Of a stretch of 41,062 nt of DNA, positions 23,633 to 32,214 are shown in pieces. The position numbers were made by a program, and so were the translations under genes. This DNA comes from Candidatus Saccharimonadota bacterium. GTDB lineage: Bacteria > Patescibacteriota > Saccharimonadia > Saccharimonadales > Saccharimonadaceae. Location of the stretch: the NCBI GenBank assembly GCA_024697865.1, contig JAILSC010000004.1, positions 1 to 41,062 of the forward strand, read 5' to 3'. The notes under the pieces are model-generated. The model was not told the DNA's origin and did not search any database. It saw nothing but the letters and a program-made list of their open reading frames with translations. Numbering within the stretch: position 1 is the first letter of the stretch; each line of letters begins with the position of its first letter.

Positions 23633-24526
23633 ATGGCGACCAAAAAGTCGAAATCGTCGACCAAGTCCAAAAAGACTGCATCGACCAAATCCAAGACTGC
23701 CGATAAGGTAGTCAAAACCAACACGGTGGAGAAAGCTGGCGCACAGAAATCCTGTTTTTGCGGTTTCTTCGCCAAAAAATACGATGAAAAGGAATCCATC
23801 CTAACCATCTTCAAAAATCATAAATTCTACGGTTCACTCTTGGGCGAAGTTCTAGGTACTATGCTAATTGCATTGTTACTCTTCTCTTTGTTCCTCATGG
23901 GTCTACCTAACATCGCAACCTACGCCTTTGCCGTAATCGCAATTCTAGTTGCAGTTTACGCATTTTCTGGCGCCTGCCTCAACCCTATCGTGGTTGTCGG
24001 TATGATGGCTAGCCGCCGCATGTCCGTTATTCGCGGTATCATGTACATCATCGCGGAAGTCGTTGGTGCTTGGCTCGGCTGGATGATTTTCAATGGTTTC
24101 CACCTAGCTGGTGGCGAAACTGCCTACGACATCCCAGCTATTTCCGCTCTCGCCGAGAACGGATTCTGGCCAATCGCTATGATTGAGTTACTCGGCGCAG
24201 CCGTTATTGCGTTCTTCTTTGCTCGTGCTTTGAAGTACAAACGCAGCGTCTTCACCTTTGGCGCAGTTGTAGCTGGTGGCTTAATCTTGGCCATCCTAGT
24301 TGGCTACGTTGTTTCTGCTGCCTTCCTTGGCGCCAATAACAGCTTCGTCATGAACCCAGCTGTAGCTATGATGTTACAAATTTTCCCTTCATCTGGTGAT
24401 GATTTTGGGCAAATCCTCGGCGGCATCTGCCAAGCTTTGTCACTCTACGCAATCATTCCGATGATTGGTGGCGTAATCGGTTTCTATCTATCCGACTTCG
24501 CCAGCAAACTCTCTGCTGAAGAGTAA
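23633..24526 (+). CDS. Aquaporin/MIP-family channel with unusual pore motifs
   Basis: Six-helix membrane channel of the major intrinsic protein family, 297 residues. The Asn-containing half-helices are FSGACLNPI (NPI at 117-119 in place of NPA) and SFVMNPAV (NPA at 241-243). The Arg that normally follows the second NPA, part of the selectivity filter, is Val here. A 60-residue Lys/Ser/Thr-rich N-terminal tail with a CFC motif precedes the first helix. It may conduct water, glycerol or another small neutral solute; the substrate is not predictable. AAAGGAGG precedes the ATG, and a terminator follows at 24534-24575. Confidence 0.87.
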   Translation: MATKKSKSSTKSKKTASTKSKTADKVVKTNTVEKAGAQKSCFCGFFAKKYDEKESILTIFKNHKFYGSLLGEVLGTMLIALLLFSLFLMGLPNIATYAFAVIAILVAVYAFSGACLNPIVVVGMMASRRMSVIRGIMYIIAEVVGAWLGWMIFNGFHLAGGETAYDIPAISALAENGFWPIAMIELLGAAVIAFFFARALKYKRSVFTFGAVVAGGLILAILVGYVVSAAFLGANNSFVMNPAVAMMLQIFPSSGDDFGQILGGICQALSLYAIIPMIGGVIGFYLSDFASKLSAEE

Positions 24527-24533
24527 ATTCGTT

Positions 24534-24575
24534 ATGCCTCGAAAAGCTAAAACTTGCGATTCGAGGCATTTTTTA
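24534..24575 (+). terminator. Terminator of the aquaporin-like gene
   Basis: ATGCCTCGAA (24534-24543) pairs with TTCGAGGCAT (24560-24569) and is followed by a T-run. It lies between the convergent ends of the aquaporin gene and metG. Confidence 0.85.
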
Positions 24576-24589
24576 TTGCTTAATAAAAT

Positions 24590-26008
24590 TTAGTTTTTCG
24601 GAAACAGTGGCTGTTTTGGCGGTTCAATTTTACCCGCAAAAATCTCTTTTAGTTTCTCAGCCGTTGCCGGAATAAACGGTTGCAACATTTGATTAGTATT
24701 CAATAAATCAGTTACAATTCCATTCAGGCACGTTTTCAGCTTCTCCATTTCGCCATTTTTAGCCAGTACCCACGGCTTTTCATCATCAATTCGTTTGTTT
24801 AAGCCTTGCACTAGCTCCCATACATAATCGAAGGCTCTTGCGTATTCGAATTTATCCATCAATTGGATATATTTCTCGTCTAGCGCTAAGTCAGGCTCTC
24901 GCTCTAATGCTATACCATTTTTTGCGCACATCGCCGCCAGCCTTTGTACTAAATTACCCAAATCATTAGCTAGTTCATTATTATAGGCATTTTCAAATTT
25001 TTCCCAGGTAAAGTCCGAGTCGGCAAAAGTATCAATATGCCTTAAGAAATAATATCGGAACGCATCCAAGCTATATCTATCAATGACTTCTGTCGGGTTC
25101 ACTACATTGCCAATCGATTTGCTCATTTTCTGGCCATCAGCTAGTACCATCCCGTGCGAAACCAAGACTTTTGGTAAAGGTAATCCCAACCCAAGCAGCA
25201 TTGCTGGCCAAATAATCGCATGAAACCTTAAAATATCTTTACCTACAAACTGAGCCGCCGCTGGCCACCACTCCGTAAAATCCGTCGCCTCCGGATAGCC
25301 TAACACCGTAATATAATTAGCTAAAGCATCCATCCAGACATACATAACCTGAGTATCGTCGCCAGGTACCGGAATTCCCCACTCTAGCTGCGTTCGTGGC
25401 CGAGAAATCGACACATCCGGCGAATCCGCAAGCAGTTTCAAGATCTCTTTTTTGCGAAATTCCGGCAAAATCAACATTTCATCTTTTTCAATCGCCGCCG
25501 CAATTTCTTCCTTAAAATCTGCAATTCTCAGATAATAGTTTTCTTCTTTTAATTTTTCGTATGGTTTCAAGTGATCCGGACAAACTCCGTTATTCTCCTC
25601 ATATTCTTTATTCGTAATAAATCTCTCACAACCAGTACAATACCATCCCTCATAAGTATCTAAATAAATATGATCTGCTAGTCGTTGCCAAATTTCCTGC
25701 ACTCGTTTTTCATGTTCAGTATCTGTAGTCCGAACGTAATCCGTATATTTAATTCCTAATTTTTGAATAAACTTTATGAATGCCTCAGTTTTCGTATCTA
25801 CAAAATTTTGCACCGATATACCGGAATCAATCGCCTTTTGCCAGATCTTACTACCGTGCTCATCCGCACCCGCCTGCAAACGCACTTCGTCTCCTCGTAA
25901 TCGATAATATCGGGCACAAACATCGGCCAAGCAATAATCCAGTGCATGGCCGATGTGAGGATCGCCATTCATATACGGAATCGCCGTAGTAATATACTTC
26001 TTTGTCAT
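24590..26008 (-). CDS. metG: Methionyl-tRNA synthetase
   Basis: Class I synthetase charging tRNA-Met, 472 residues. HIGH is at residues 18-21 in YMNGDPHIGHALDY, and KMSKS is in DGQKMSKSIGN near 296. A partial zinc-finger-like insert has CTGCERF and a single later Cys (GVCPDHL), so metal binding is uncertain. The catalytic core and anticodon-binding helical domain are complete. The C-terminal tRNA-binding extension of longer MetRS is absent, as in many compact bacterial forms. A TAAAAT box ends 6 nt before the ATG, within the end of the upstream gene, so the mRNA may be leaderless. Confidence 0.97.
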   Translation of the reverse strand: MTKKYITTAIPYMNGDPHIGHALDYCLADVCARYYRLRGDEVRLQAGADEHGSKIWQKAIDSGISVQNFVDTKTEAFIKFIQKLGIKYTDYVRTTDTEHEKRVQEIWQRLADHIYLDTYEGWYCTGCERFITNKEYEENNGVCPDHLKPYEKLKEENYYLRIADFKEEIAAAIEKDEMLILPEFRKKEILKLLADSPDVSISRPRTQLEWGIPVPGDDTQVMYVWMDALANYITVLGYPEATDFTEWWPAAAQFVGKDILRFHAIIWPAMLLGLGLPLPKVLVSHGMVLADGQKMSKSIGNVVNPTEVIDRYSLDAFRYYFLRHIDTFADSDFTWEKFENAYNNELANDLGNLVQRLAAMCAKNGIALEREPDLALDEKYIQLMDKFEYARAFDYVWELVQGLNKRIDDEKPWVLAKNGEMEKLKTCLNGIVTDLLNTNQMLQPFIPATAEKLKEIFAGKIEPPKQPLFPKN

Positions 26009-26017
26009 GAAAATATT

Positions 26018-27151
26018 TTACAATACTTTACAGACAAAATCAAGTGACTCATAGTTAGTCTGAATCACTACCTTATCCAAATCTAGAGCCCCTGAACGGT
26101 TCGTCGGCAGATAATAAATCTTCGCACTTTCCAATGTTAAATCACTTGCCAAGGCTTCGTGCACGGCATTTTCTACCGGCTCGTTATTTACTGCGTTATC
26201 ATCATTGTAAGTCACCATTTCAGTCAGTGCGATCTTCGTCAGCATTTCCTCGGCGTCAAATTCCGCACTAATACTAATTGCGCCTGAAGCCGCGTCATTT
26301 AATCTAGCAATTTCCGCCGGCGTCATATTTCTCGTACAACTTAATGTTCCTCCAACCGCAGTTGCAGTTGAAACAGTGCTATCACTTGTGTCGTTGGTCG
26401 AATCACTCTTAGTCGTGTCGCCAGAATCATCGATCTCTACCGGAGTGTTAGTCGTAGTACTGACTGGTTTACTTTGATCATTCAAAAGCTGAAAAATCAA
26501 CACCGCAGCCAAAGCAACTACGATTACCGCTGCCACAGCGATCAAAATTATCAAAGTTTTCTTATTAGTTTTAGGCTTAGCTGGCACCACAGTATCTCCA
26601 CCTGTCGCCGGTTCTGGTTGTGTGGCCGGATCGTTGAAGGCTACATTTGGCGTCTTCTGTGGGCCGTTAGCAAACGGGTTTACTGCCGGGGCTGGAGTTT
26701 CTTCTGCTGGAGTCTCACCCGCTGCTGGACCAGATACCGCCGAGCCAATTGATCCTGGAACTGGTGCCGCTGCTTTCATCGGAGCTTTTAATTCTTCTTC
26801 TACTGGATCCGGCGCCGGAGCTGGTTCCGGCATCATAATTGGATCCGTCGCCGCTAGCCCTTCTGGTTGTGCCGTTGGGTTGCCTATTGGCGCAGGGGCA
26901 GGAGTCGTCATCCCAGGCGCAGCCGGCTTGATTACTGGGTTTACTGGCGGAGTAGTAATACCGCCTGCTGCTGTAGCCGGAGTTGGCGTTGGTGCGGCTA
27001 CTGGCGCCGTCGGTGCAATTGGCGCAACAGGTGCTGCTGGCGCAGCTGGCGTCACTGGCGGCGTAACTGGCGCAGTTGGCGCTCCCGGAACTGGTCCAGG
27101 TACACCAGGTACCGGATTAGGTGTTGGTGTAGGATTTGTAGTTGGATCCAT
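26018..27151 (-). CDS. Single-pass membrane protein with long Pro/Ala-rich N-terminus
   Basis: 377 residues. The first ~190 are low complexity (Pro/Ala/Thr/Val/Gly), then a KTNKK basic patch leads into one membrane helix (about 199-222, LIILIAVAAVIVVALAAVLIF). An acidic Ser/Thr/Asp linker and a ~110-residue C-terminal domain follow, with two Cys (LSCTRN and the near-terminal FVCKVL) that could form a disulfide outside the cell. By the positive-inside rule the Pro-rich part is cytoplasmic. No family is recognised. AAGGA precedes the ATG. It lies between the DUF2207 gene and metG on the same strand. Confidence 0.8.
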   Translation of the reverse strand: MDPTTNPTPTPNPVPGVPGPVPGAPTAPVTPPVTPAAPAAPVAPIAPTAPVAAPTPTPATAAGGITTPPVNPVIKPAAPGMTTPAPAPIGNPTAQPEGLAATDPIMMPEPAPAPDPVEEELKAPMKAAAPVPGSIGSAVSGPAAGETPAEETPAPAVNPFANGPQKTPNVAFNDPATQPEPATGGDTVVPAKPKTNKKTLIILIAVAAVIVVALAAVLIFQLLNDQSKPVSTTTNTPVEIDDSGDTTKSDSTNDTSDSTVSTATAVGGTLSCTRNMTPAEIARLNDAASGAISISAEFDAEEMLTKIALTEMVTYNDDNAVNNEPVENAVHEALASDLTLESAKIYYLPTNRSGALDLDKVVIQTNYESLDFVCKVL

Positions 27152-27211
27152 TTTAATATTCCTTCAAAATTAAATATTAATAACGCTTATGCCTAAATTG
27201 TATCATACTTT

Positions 27212-29092
27212 TTATCTTCCGCCAAATCCTCCGCCCCCTCCGCCCCCACCGGAGAATCCTCCGCCCCCTCCGCCCGAAAATCCAGACGAAAAGCCCCCAC
27301 CGCCAGACACCGAACCACTAGCATAATGAGTTGCGCTGTTCGCATATCCAGCTGCGTTTCGCATGGTTCGCGATAATTCATAAGCTGTGATTCCAGAAAG
27401 CAAATAATCCGGTTCCTCAATTTCCTTCAACTCACAATATTGTTTCATTTCATTCATCCAGCTTTCTTCTAAACCAAATACTGCCGCATACGGCAACAAT
27501 TTCTCATACAATTTCACAATTCCCGTATTAGAAGTATCTGCACCCTTTACGCTTTGTAAGAATTTCATTCTCTCTGTCTCGGCCATTTTGATATACAATT
27601 TTAGCCCTTCCATGTATTTAGACGCCTTCAAACCATCAGTAGTATAGTGGCCATATTTTCGCGTTCTACTGTTCAGAATCATCCAAGTCACAATCATCGC
27701 CAACACGATAATCGAAACCACCGGAATAAAACAGTTTTCACCTATTATTTTACCCCCAAAATCCTTTACCGAATCCATAACTACTGCGGCTATGCCAGAT
27801 AGGAACATCCACCCCATCAATAATAGTGGCACTGTTACTATCACCGTTGCAATTTTACCCGCCGAGCCACCAGTCCGACTATTGCCGATCCTATAACCAT
27901 CCTCCACCAATTTATCTCGTTTTAATTTCGCCAAAATCTCGTCGTCAAATTTCTTGCCCAATTTTTGCAGGGCACTCGTCGCCGTTTGGGATTTAATCAC
28001 AATTGTATCACCATTTTTTACCGCTGCTCCGCCATTCAACAGCTCCAAGACGCATTGTTCTTCTAACTCTAATTTAGCCGCATCTTTAACAATTATTTCC
28101 CACTGCCGTGATTTCTTTTCAGCCTCGTTTTTCTTAATTTCAATTTTCTTTCTCACTACCAAATCTAAGATAATTCCGACTTTAGAATCTTCTTTTTGAC
28201 CTAAATAAATTTCCGTCATTTCTGCCAATCCGTATTTATCGTTTGGCTGATACCGTGGCGCGGTGAAAATCCCCTTATATTCTTTAATTTTTGCCGCCGC
28301 CTTACGATATTTTCGAATTGGGAAAATTAAAAGCAGCCCGCAAATTACACCCGTACCTACCATCGCCATTACTAGCAAATAATTATTCTCTGGCACTGGC
28401 ACAGTAAAACTACCTGGCTTTAACTCCACATCGAAAGTTAAATTCTCGTGACTGGCTAAATCATTGGCCGTAAATTCCAATCCGTCTTCAGTCTCATTAA
28501 TCGCGCATCGACTCTGCCCCTTCTCACCATATATCCCCACATAACACCATTGTTTTCCAGCATAGGCATCTTTTGTAAAATCATCAAAATGCACTCGCGC
28601 TGTCACTTTATCGAACTTTTGACTTGCTCCATTACCATTCGTGTCCCAATATAGTTCTTGATACGCGCCAAAATCCGTTACTACTTTTTCGAATTCATAT
28701 TCAAACGTAAATTGCTGCGTGCCTAGCAGATAATCTTCCGTGCCAGTGCATACTTCATAGTGACCGTTATATTTTTCGATACTGTAAATCGGTTCCATCT
28801 CACCGTTCCGAAGTACTTTAATGTCCGAACGATCTAATTTCGGCAATGTAGTATTCGCTCCATCCTGATTTTTGTAAGGAATTTGCCGGCAAATCCCCTT
28901 GTTTTGGTTATAATCCGGGAATTCCGCCGTGACATTCTCTACAACCTTCAAATGGCTAATTCCCTCAGCGTCTTTGGTCAGATAATAATCTCCCGTAAAA
29001 TCACTAAAATAAAAATTTTGCGTCCCGGCCGCCGCTGGTAACGCAATTAAACCTGATAGTCCAATAATTAATCCCAAAATCCACTTTCTCAT
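27212..29092 (-). CDS. DUF2207-type membrane protein with Gly-rich C-terminus
   Basis: 626-residue membrane protein. A signal peptide or N-terminal anchor (1-22, GLIIGLSGLIALPAAAG) is followed by a beta-rich extracellular domain (~25-235; WDTNGNGASQKFDKVTARVHF). Next are TM ~238-258, a cytoplasmic region, two further TM segments (~410-435 and ~450-470), a helical region, and a tail of Gly/Ser/Phe repeats (SGGGGGGFSGGGGGGGG). This is the layout of the DUF2207 (predicted membrane protein YciQ-like) family, whose function is unknown. An extended -10 ends 6 nt before the ATG and is divergent from the ldh promoter. Confidence 0.85.
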   Translation of the reverse strand: MRKWILGLIIGLSGLIALPAAAGTQNFYFSDFTGDYYLTKDAEGISHLKVVENVTAEFPDYNQNKGICRQIPYKNQDGANTTLPKLDRSDIKVLRNGEMEPIYSIEKYNGHYEVCTGTEDYLLGTQQFTFEYEFEKVVTDFGAYQELYWDTNGNGASQKFDKVTARVHFDDFTKDAYAGKQWCYVGIYGEKGQSRCAINETEDGLEFTANDLASHENLTFDVELKPGSFTVPVPENNYLLVMAMVGTGVICGLLLIFPIRKYRKAAAKIKEYKGIFTAPRYQPNDKYGLAEMTEIYLGQKEDSKVGIILDLVVRKKIEIKKNEAEKKSRQWEIIVKDAAKLELEEQCVLELLNGGAAVKNGDTIVIKSQTATSALQKLGKKFDDEILAKLKRDKLVEDGYRIGNSRTGGSAGKIATVIVTVPLLLMGWMFLSGIAAVVMDSVKDFGGKIIGENCFIPVVSIIVLAMIVTWMILNSRTRKYGHYTTDGLKASKYMEGLKLYIKMAETERMKFLQSVKGADTSNTGIVKLYEKLLPYAAVFGLEESWMNEMKQYCELKEIEEPDYLLSGITAYELSRTMRNAAGYANSATHYASGSVSGGGGFSSGFSGGGGGGFSGGGGGGGGFGGR

Positions 29093-29098
29093 AAATCC

Positions 29099-29107
29099 AT
29101 TATACCA
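29099..29107 (-). promoter_or_regulatory. Extended -10 of the DUF2207 gene
   Basis: TGGTATAAT on the minus strand ends 6 nt before the ATG. It predicts a leaderless mRNA. Confidence 0.6.
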
Positions 29108-29121
29108 AATTAAATTGCTTA

Positions 29122-29130
29122 TGCTATAAT
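29122..29130 (+). promoter_or_regulatory. Extended -10 of ldh
   Basis: TGCTATAAT on the plus strand ends 6 nt before the ldh ATG. It predicts a leaderless mRNA. Confidence 0.6.
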
Positions 29131-29136
29131 TGTACT

Positions 29137-30051
29137 ATGGACAATAATAAGATCATGATTGTAGGGACTGGTAACGTTGGGGCATCAATCGCTTTCGCCC
29201 TAATCAATCAACGCACCGCCGTTAACGAAATCGTTCTGACTGACATCATTGCCAAAGACGCCGAAGGCGAAGCGATGGACCTATGCGATGCTCTCGCCGT
29301 TGCTCCTAGTTACGTCAAAATCAAAAACGGCACCTATAAGGACGCTAAAGATTGCGACGTAGTAGTCATCACTGCTGGCGCCGCTCAGAAACCTGGCGAA
29401 ACTCGCATGGACTTACTCAAGAAAAACGTCAATATCCTAAAAGGCATGATCGATCAAATTATGGCTTCTGGCTTCGATGGTATTTTCTTAGTCGTCACCA
29501 ACCCTATGGACGTGATGACTTATTTCACTATGAAATTTTCTGGTCTCCCTGCCGAAAGAGTAATCGGCTCCGGTACGGTTTTAGACTCTGCCCGGCTGCG
29601 CGCTCGAATCGCCGGCTATCTCGACGTCAATCCTAAGTCTGTGCATGCTCACCAAATCGGCGAACACGGCGATTCTGAACTAACCCTTTGGTCTCTTGCC
29701 GATATCGGCGGTCAGCCAATCACCAAACTACTCCCCGCTAAAGTTCGCAAAGATATTTCTGATTTCGTTAAAAACGAAGCCTACGACATTATTGACAAAA
29801 AAGGCGCTACTTATTATGGTATTGCTACCTGTGTCGCCGCCATCCTTAACTGCATTTTAAATGATGAGCACCGTGTACTAGCGGTCTCTTCTCATGATCA
29901 TTTTTCCGATACTTGTTTTGGCTGGCCCACCGTAATCGGCCGTCAAGGCGTCATCCGTCGTTTAGATTTACAACTCTCTGAAAAAGAAGGTATATCCCTC
30001 CAGAAATCCATCAATACGCTTAAACAGGCTATCAAAATCATTAAGTTCTAA
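29137..30051 (+). CDS. ldh: L-lactate dehydrogenase
   Basis: NAD-dependent L-lactate dehydrogenase, 304 residues, reducing pyruvate to lactate and regenerating NAD in fermentation. The Rossmann motif is GTGNVG at 10-15. The substrate-loop AGAAQKPGETRMDL has Gln at the position where malate dehydrogenases have Arg, favouring lactate dehydrogenase. The catalytic His is in HQIGEHGDSE near 177, and NPMDVMTY is also typical. Its 3' end overlaps sbcB by 4 nt, tail to tail, without a terminator. A fermentative end step suits a reduced, probably non-respiring cell. Confidence 0.95.
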   Translation: MDNNKIMIVGTGNVGASIAFALINQRTAVNEIVLTDIIAKDAEGEAMDLCDALAVAPSYVKIKNGTYKDAKDCDVVVITAGAAQKPGETRMDLLKKNVNILKGMIDQIMASGFDGIFLVVTNPMDVMTYFTMKFSGLPAERVIGSGTVLDSARLRARIAGYLDVNPKSVHAHQIGEHGDSELTLWSLADIGGQPITKLLPAKVRKDISDFVKNEAYDIIDKKGATYYGIATCVAAILNCILNDEHRVLAVSSHDHFSDTCFGWPTVIGRQGVIRRLDLQLSEKEGISLQKSINTLKQAIKIIKF

Positions 30052-31451
30052 GTCAAAGATTGAAAGTAGAGCATTAGTTCTTCTTTGACAAATTCATCCG
30101 TCATATTTTCCAACTCCGTCAAGAACCTTGGCGCCTGCTGTTCTAATCGTTTTCTGCGGTATGTTTCATACTTTTCCATTTCTGCTTCTGATAATGACTG
30201 TGGGAAATTTCGTCCTTTATAGTGAAGTAACAGTTCCGGCAATCTTTCGTCATCAAACTCTGGATGAAAATCGGCTAATCTATTCGCATCCGCACTCCTG
30301 ACTACCGCCACCTTTGTTCGGTCTTTATCATTCAGAAATCCTTCATAAATCGCCGCTTCCGGTTCTTTAGCTGGCGGAAATTCTGGCTGATCTTCATAGG
30401 CACTACGTAGTTGCTCTGCGAATTCTGGATGCGCCAATAATATTTCCAAATTCTTCTGCACTGTCTCCGCATCTAAACCAATTTTATTCCATCCATCATT
30501 TACGTCCAGCACCGCTAGCGGCGACACAGCCGGGCATTTGTTATAGCACAATTCCTTCACAATCGGGAACAAACTCTGGGCGGGTCCTGCCGGACTTTTC
30601 CCTCCCGCAGCTCCACCCTCCGGGTGCTCTGCGGGAGCCCTTCCAAGTCCGTCACCCGCCCATACATCTTCTAGATTATAACGTAAATCAAATACTAGCA
30701 CATTCCCGTGTCGTCCCGCTGCTAGCGGAAATGCCACCGTAGTTTTATTGAATTCATTACTATATCTTCCACACGCATAAACGAACGGTTTCTTATCATC
30801 CAGATTCACTAATTTTTTAATCTCATTTTTATTTCGCATTTTTAATAAATAGGTAAATAATTTCGGTTGTTTTTCACGGATTAATCGTGCTACCGCAATT
30901 GTCGCATATACGTCCGATAGTGCATCATGGGCATGCACGTGTTCTAGTCCATTTAGTTTCGTAATTAATTCCAATCGATTCGTCGGCATTCCATCTTCTC
31001 GAAATGGCCATTCAATTCCTTCTGGCCTTAAAGCTCGCGTCAATCTCACTACATCTAGCATATCCCAACGCGATCGTTCTTCTCGCCACTCCCATTCATA
31101 TGGATCGTAAAAATTCCGCCAGAACAACGCTCGCATAAATTCATCATCAAATCTCACCGTATTATACCCCACAGCAATCGTTCCTGGCGTAAAAATTTCT
31201 GCTTGTACGTATTTACAAAATTCCGCCTCACTGATACCGTCCAGCAAAGTTTGTTGCGGCGTAATTCCTGTTACACTAATCGCCCCTGGACTCGGCAAAG
31301 CATCATCTGTCATTTTAACCAAAATATTTACCGGTTCGCCAATTGGCTCTAGCTCCATCGAGGTTCTTTGCCCCGCAAATTGCATAATTCGGTCCTCACG
31401 CGGCTTTAAGCCCGAAGTCTCTAAATCATAAAAGAAAAAATTTTGCTTCAT
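30048..31451 (-). CDS. sbcB: Exodeoxyribonuclease I
   Basis: Single-strand-specific 3'-5' DNA exonuclease, 467 residues, close to the ~475 norm. The DEDDh catalytic set is visible: FYDLETSGL (Asp9, Glu11), GYNTVRFDDEFMR, and HAHDALSDVYATI. The ExoI-specific central and C-terminal regions follow (NKCPAVSPLAVLD, RNFPQSLSEAE). Between them a Gly/Ala/Pro-rich stretch at about residues 263-292 is coded by a GC-rich palindromic insert (30577-30662), which preserves the frame. An extended -10 (31461-31469) leaves only 2-3 nt of leader. The gene lies downstream of the ribosomal cluster but behind its terminator. Confidence 0.93.
   Translation of the reverse strand: MKQNFFFYDLETSGLKPREDRIMQFAGQRTSMELEPIGEPVNILVKMTDDALPSPGAISVTGITPQQTLLDGISEAEFCKYVQAEIFTPGTIAVGYNTVRFDDEFMRALFWRNFYDPYEWEWREERSRWDMLDVVRLTRALRPEGIEWPFREDGMPTNRLELITKLNGLEHVHAHDALSDVYATIAVARLIREKQPKLFTYLLKMRNKNEIKKLVNLDDKKPFVYACGRYSNEFNKTTVAFPLAAGRHGNVLVFDLRYNLEDVWAGDGLGRAPAEHPEGGAAGGKSPAGPAQSLFPIVKELCYNKCPAVSPLAVLDVNDGWNKIGLDAETVQKNLEILLAHPEFAEQLRSAYEDQPEFPPAKEPEAAIYEGFLNDKDRTKVAVVRSADANRLADFHPEFDDERLPELLLHYKGRNFPQSLSEAEMEKYETYRRKRLEQQAPRFLTELENMTDEFVKEELMLYFQSLT
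30577..30662. repeat. GC-rich nested-hairpin element inserted in sbcB
   Basis: The segment folds as a nested series of complementary arms: TGGGCGGGT/ACCCGCCCA (outermost), GGACTT/AAGTCC, CTCCCGCAG/CTGCGGGAG and CACCC/GGGTG around a 3-nt loop. It is much richer in GC than the surrounding gene and encodes Gly/Ala/Pro/Glu low-complexity sequence with no ExoI counterpart. It resembles the leuS insert in position type and structure, though its sequence is mostly different (shared GCCGGAC). Confidence 0.7.
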
Positions 31452-31460
31452 CTTCCTTAT

Positions 31461-31469
31461 ATTATACCA
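31461..31469 (-). promoter_or_regulatory. Extended -10 of sbcB
   Basis: TGGTATAAT on the minus strand ends 9 nt before the ATG, leaving almost no leader. Confidence 0.5.
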
Positions 31470-31487
31470 TTCTCGCTAATTACCACC

Positions 31488-31513
31488 AAAAATAGCCCCG
31501 CAGGGCTATTTTT
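31488..31513. terminator. Terminator after the ribosomal protein cluster
   Basis: AAAAATAGCCC and GGGCTATTTTT form a strong symmetrical hairpin just beyond the rpsH stop. It ends the S10-type transcript before sbcB. Confidence 0.9.
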
Positions 31514-31528
31514 GACAAGTTCAACGGT

Positions 31529-31951
31529 TTACCAGACCTTAACTAAGATCTCGCCACCAAGACGCTGTTTCTTAGCTTCACGACCAGTCATTAAACCCTT
31601 AGAAGTAGATACAATAATCATACCTCGACCAGATTTTACTACTGGCAAATCGTCAGCGCTAGAGTACACTCGTCGCCCTGGCTTAGAAACTTTAGAAATC
31701 TCGTTAATCTTGGCAACTGTGCCTGGTTCGAAGATCACCACCTTAAGCATGCCGCGTGGAGTACCTTCCACTACTTCATAGTCTGCTAGGTATCCGTTTT
31801 TCTTCAAAACTTCCGTCACCCCTACCTTCAATTTAGAGGTAGGAACGAGGATTTCATTTTTGCCAACCATTACTGCATTACGAATGCGGGTCAATAAATC
31901 GGCAACTTGATCTGTAGATTGTAATGACATATTTCTCCTTTCTCCTACCAA
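31529..31951 (-). CDS. rpsH: 30S ribosomal protein uS8
   Basis: Small-subunit assembly protein, 140 residues. [22 protein letters not shown] at the start and the C-terminal [33 protein letters not shown] are family hallmarks. It overlaps rpsN by 7 nt. It is the last gene of this cluster: the usual rplF-rplR-rpsE-rplO-secY do not follow, and a terminator lies just downstream. Confidence 0.97.
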   Translation of the reverse strand: MVGERRNMSLQSTDQVADLLTRIRNAVMVGKNEILVPTSKLKVGVTEVLKKNGYLADYEVVEGTPRGMLKVVIFEPGTVAKINEISKVSKPGRRVYSSADDLPVVKSGRGMIIVSTSKGLMTGREAKKQRLGGEILVKVW

Positions 31952-32214
31952 CTACTCTTTGTTACACCCGGAATTTCGCCTTTTGATGCTTTCTCCCGGA
32001 AATTAATACGGCTCAAGCCAAATCGGCGCATGTAACCGCGTGGACGTCCGTCCAATAGGTCACGGTTCTTGAGCCGCGTCGGGCTAGAATTGCGTGGTAA
32101 TTTCTGAAGTCCTTCCAAATCACCAGCTGCTTTTAGCTCAGCTCGCTTAGCTTGATATTTTTCATACATTTTGCGCCGCTTGATATCACGGTAAACTGCA
32201 GATTTTTTCGCCAT
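31945..32214 (-). CDS. rpsN: 30S ribosomal protein uS14
   Basis: Small-subunit head protein of 89 residues. It has [36 protein letters not shown], the uS14 core, and ends KSSW. It is the zinc-independent type with no CxxC pairs, longer than the 61-residue zinc form. It lies between rplE and rpsH in standard order, immediately after rplE. Confidence 0.97.
   Translation of the reverse strand: MAKKSAVYRDIKRRKMYEKYQAKRAELKAAGDLEGLQKLPRNSSPTRLKNRDLLDGRPRGYMRRFGLSRINFREKASKGEIPGVTKSSW

Noticed and set aside
23548-23814. Upstream extension of the 78-residue protein
   Set aside because: It would cross the divergent promoters and run antisense through the aquaporin start; a later ATG has a proper ribosome site.
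26622-27173. Plus-strand Gly/Ala-rich 183-codon frame
   Set aside because: It is the complement of the Pro/Ala-rich repeat of the membrane protein gene; low complexity keeps the opposite frame open.
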